Assembly: GCF_007896895.1 (NCBI RefSeq)
Contig: NZ_VOGW01000199.1
Span: forward strand, 158,772-191,684
DNA from: Streptomyces misionensis
GTDB lineage: Bacteria; Actinomycetota; Actinomycetes; Streptomycetales; Streptomycetaceae
Direction of reading: 5' to 3'
DNA length: 32,913 nt
The notes under the pieces were generated by a model that saw nothing but the letters and a program-made list of their open reading frames with translations, was not told the DNA's origin and did not search any database. Every line of letters starts with the position of its first letter. Within the stretch, counting starts at the first letter, position 1. The translations under genes were made by a program, and so were the position numbers. Shown piece by piece: positions 31,848 through 32,913 of the stretch.

Positions 31848-32270
31848 TCACGTGCCGAGGGCGGACGCGGGCGGCCGGAAGCAGGCGACGACGTCCTTGC
31901 CGCGGGGGCAGTGGTGCACCTCCCACTCGTGGGCGAGGGCGTCGACCAGGAGCAGCCCGCGCCCGCCCGGGGCGTCGGCGCCGGGACGCCGCTGCTCGGG
32001 GAGCCGGGAATCGGCGTCGTGCACGGTCACATGGAGGCAGCCGTCGTCCCAGGTGAGGATCAGCTGCGCCGTGCTGTGCGCGTGGACGTGGGCGTTGGTG
32101 ACGAGTTCGGAGACGGTCAGCAGGACCGAATCCACCAGCTCTGGCGCCGTCCGGGTCCAGCCGAGCGTCTCCAGATGCGCCCGTGTCCAGTCCCGGGCCG
32201 CTTTCACGCCGCTGCTGATGGGCAGTGTGCGCGCCCACCCCACAGCCTTCAACGAGGACCCGTCTTCCAC
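31848..32270 (-). CDS. ATP-binding protein of the RsbW-like anti-sigma/GHKL family
   Basis: 140-residue single-domain GHKL ATPase-fold protein. The N-box is SELVTNAHVHA with E55 and N59, the G1 box is HDADSRLP with D85, and the G2 box is GGRGLLLVDAL (102-112). It resembles the many small serine-kinase/anti-sigma-type proteins of Streptomyces that phosphorylate anti-anti-sigma partners. No anti-anti-sigma or sigma gene is adjacent, so the partner is unknown. Start GTG 32270 follows GGAGGAG by a few bases. It is separated from the Mrr-type gene by 43 bases. Confidence 0.9.
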   Translation of the reverse strand: MEDGSSLKAVGWARTLPISSGVKAARDWTRAHLETLGWTRTAPELVDSVLLTVSELVTNAHVHAHSTAQLILTWDDGCLHVTVHDADSRLPEQRRPGADAPGGRGLLLVDALAHEWEVHHCPRGKDVVACFRPPASALGT

Positions 32271-32387
32271 TGTCTCCTCCTTCGGCGACCGGCTGTACCC
32301 CTTCCGTCTGCCCGCGTTCGGCGGATACAGCTACCGGTCGTGCCCGCGTCCGCGCCCGGCGCGGCGGGAGAGGTCCGCGCGGCGCCG

Positions 32388-32913
32388 CTACGGCCGGTCG
32401 AGGGCCGCGAGGACGATCCGCCGGGTGACGGCGTTCGTCGCATCGCCCTCGGCGTCGGTGGCGCCGACCGAGTGGACGAGGGTGCGGCGCAGGTCCCGGG
32501 TCGCGGCGATGCCGTTCGCCCAGCCGTACCGCGCGCCGGACTTGGCCCAGTGCACCGCGCCCGGGAAGTGCGTGCCGCTGGCGTGGTTGGGCAACTGCCG
32601 TACGGTGACGGGCCCGAACTTTCCGCCGAGCAGCCCCGGCAGATAGTGCTGGACCGGCGTGCTCGGCCCGACCCGCCCCTCGGCCGCGAGCCGCAGCACG
32701 GTCGCCGCCGTCACCACCTTCGTGAGCGACCCGGCGCGGAACCGGGCCTCGGGGTCCGCCGCCCGGCCGCCGGCCAGGTCGTGCACCCCGGCGCTGCCCC
32801 GCCGGGCGCCGTCGGTGCCGCCGACCCGGACGAGCGCGTCGGTCGCGTCGTCCCCGGGCAACCCGGCGAGCGCGGCCCGCGGCGCCGCCGCGTCCGGGGC
32901 GGTGCCCCCGCTG
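32388..32913 (-). pseudogene. beta-lactamase-fold serine hydrolase remnant, internally deleted, 5' end outside window
   Basis: The frame is open from the window edge to the stop at 32388, with no initiator inside it. The N-terminal part matches serine hydrolases/D-Ala-D-Ala carboxypeptidases: VRVGGTDG, FRAGSLTKVVTAATVLRL with the nucleophile S-x-x-K (SLTK, serine near 32729), then YLPGLL and VTVRQLPNHASG. Directly after this (about 32575-32545) it passes to what is normally the C-terminal end (HWAKSGARYGWANGIAATRD). The central roughly 180-200 residues with the YxN/SxN motif are absent. LPNHASG also departs from the usual LLNHTSG. This is most simply an in-frame deletion leaving an inactive remnant. 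The domain comparison is from memory. Confidence 0.6.

Noticed and set aside
1..32913. CRISPR array, tRNA/rRNA genes, transposases, phage attachment sites, biosynthetic or classical defence islands
   Set aside because: No regularly spaced direct repeats, cloverleaf-like sequences, transposase or integrase motifs, or clustered defence genes were found; the single Mrr-type gene is isolated.

Overview
The window is chromosomal DNA from a high-GC actinomycete, almost certainly a Streptomyces. The evidence is very strong G/C bias at third codon positions, GTG starts, leaderless-type promoters, a mycothiol-type enzyme, sugar ABC permeases without their own ATPase, and the gene order rpsB-tsf-pyrH-frr-cdsA. 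No tRNA, rRNA, insertion sequence, phage gene or CRISPR array is visible, and no gene-free stretch exceeds 300 bases.

Layout. (1) 1-5.4 kb is a conserved housekeeping block. It starts with the first codons of a divergent secreted or membrane protein, then rpsB, tsf, pyrH, frr and cdsA (translation, UMP kinase, phospholipid precursor), with hairpins between rpsB/tsf and tsf/pyrH and a strong terminator after cdsA. (2) 5.4-8.9 kb holds a two-domain VOC protein, a zinc alcohol dehydrogenase with an upstream MerR regulator whose own promoter/operator is legible, and two small unknown genes with weaker codon bias. (3) 8.8-13.9 kb holds rlmN and a thiamine-uptake operon thiB-thiP-thiQ behind a TPP riboswitch and a strong hairpin. 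(4) 13.9-18.5 kb holds an MDMPI-fold enzyme, a LOG-family nucleotide-binding protein, a small VOC protein, and an FtsX-type permease paired with an ABC ATPase that has lost its normal signature, Q-loop and D-loop residues.

(5) 18.6-23.5 kb is a polyamine-type catabolic cluster. A class III aminotransferase and an Lrp/AsnC regulator overlap on the minus strand. A gamma-aminobutyraldehyde-type dehydrogenase and a PotD-like Tat lipoprotein lie on the plus strand, and inverted GCTTGCG elements sit in the divergent control region. (6) 23.5-26 kb is a divergent XRE/MmyB-type regulator and DHA2 efflux pump pair with a 14-bp inverted repeat between them. (7) 26-30.4 kb is a tightly overlapping operon of double GNAT acetyltransferase, sugar-binding lipoprotein and two permeases. 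It diverges from a small membrane protein, and a perfect 14-bp palindrome overlaps the -35 region of that gene. (8) 30.9-32.9 kb holds a membrane-anchored Mrr-type nuclease, an RsbW-like ATP-binding protein and the remnant of a serine hydrolase running off the window.

Most of this is ordinary Streptomyces core genome. I do not see a convincing new multi-gene system. The observations most worth a second look are regulatory (orphan palindrome with a leaderless promoter, MerR leaderless promoter, Lrp elements, XRE/MFS inverted repeat) or concern altered proteins (degenerate ABC ATPase, internally deleted serine hydrolase, GNAT coupled to a sugar transporter).
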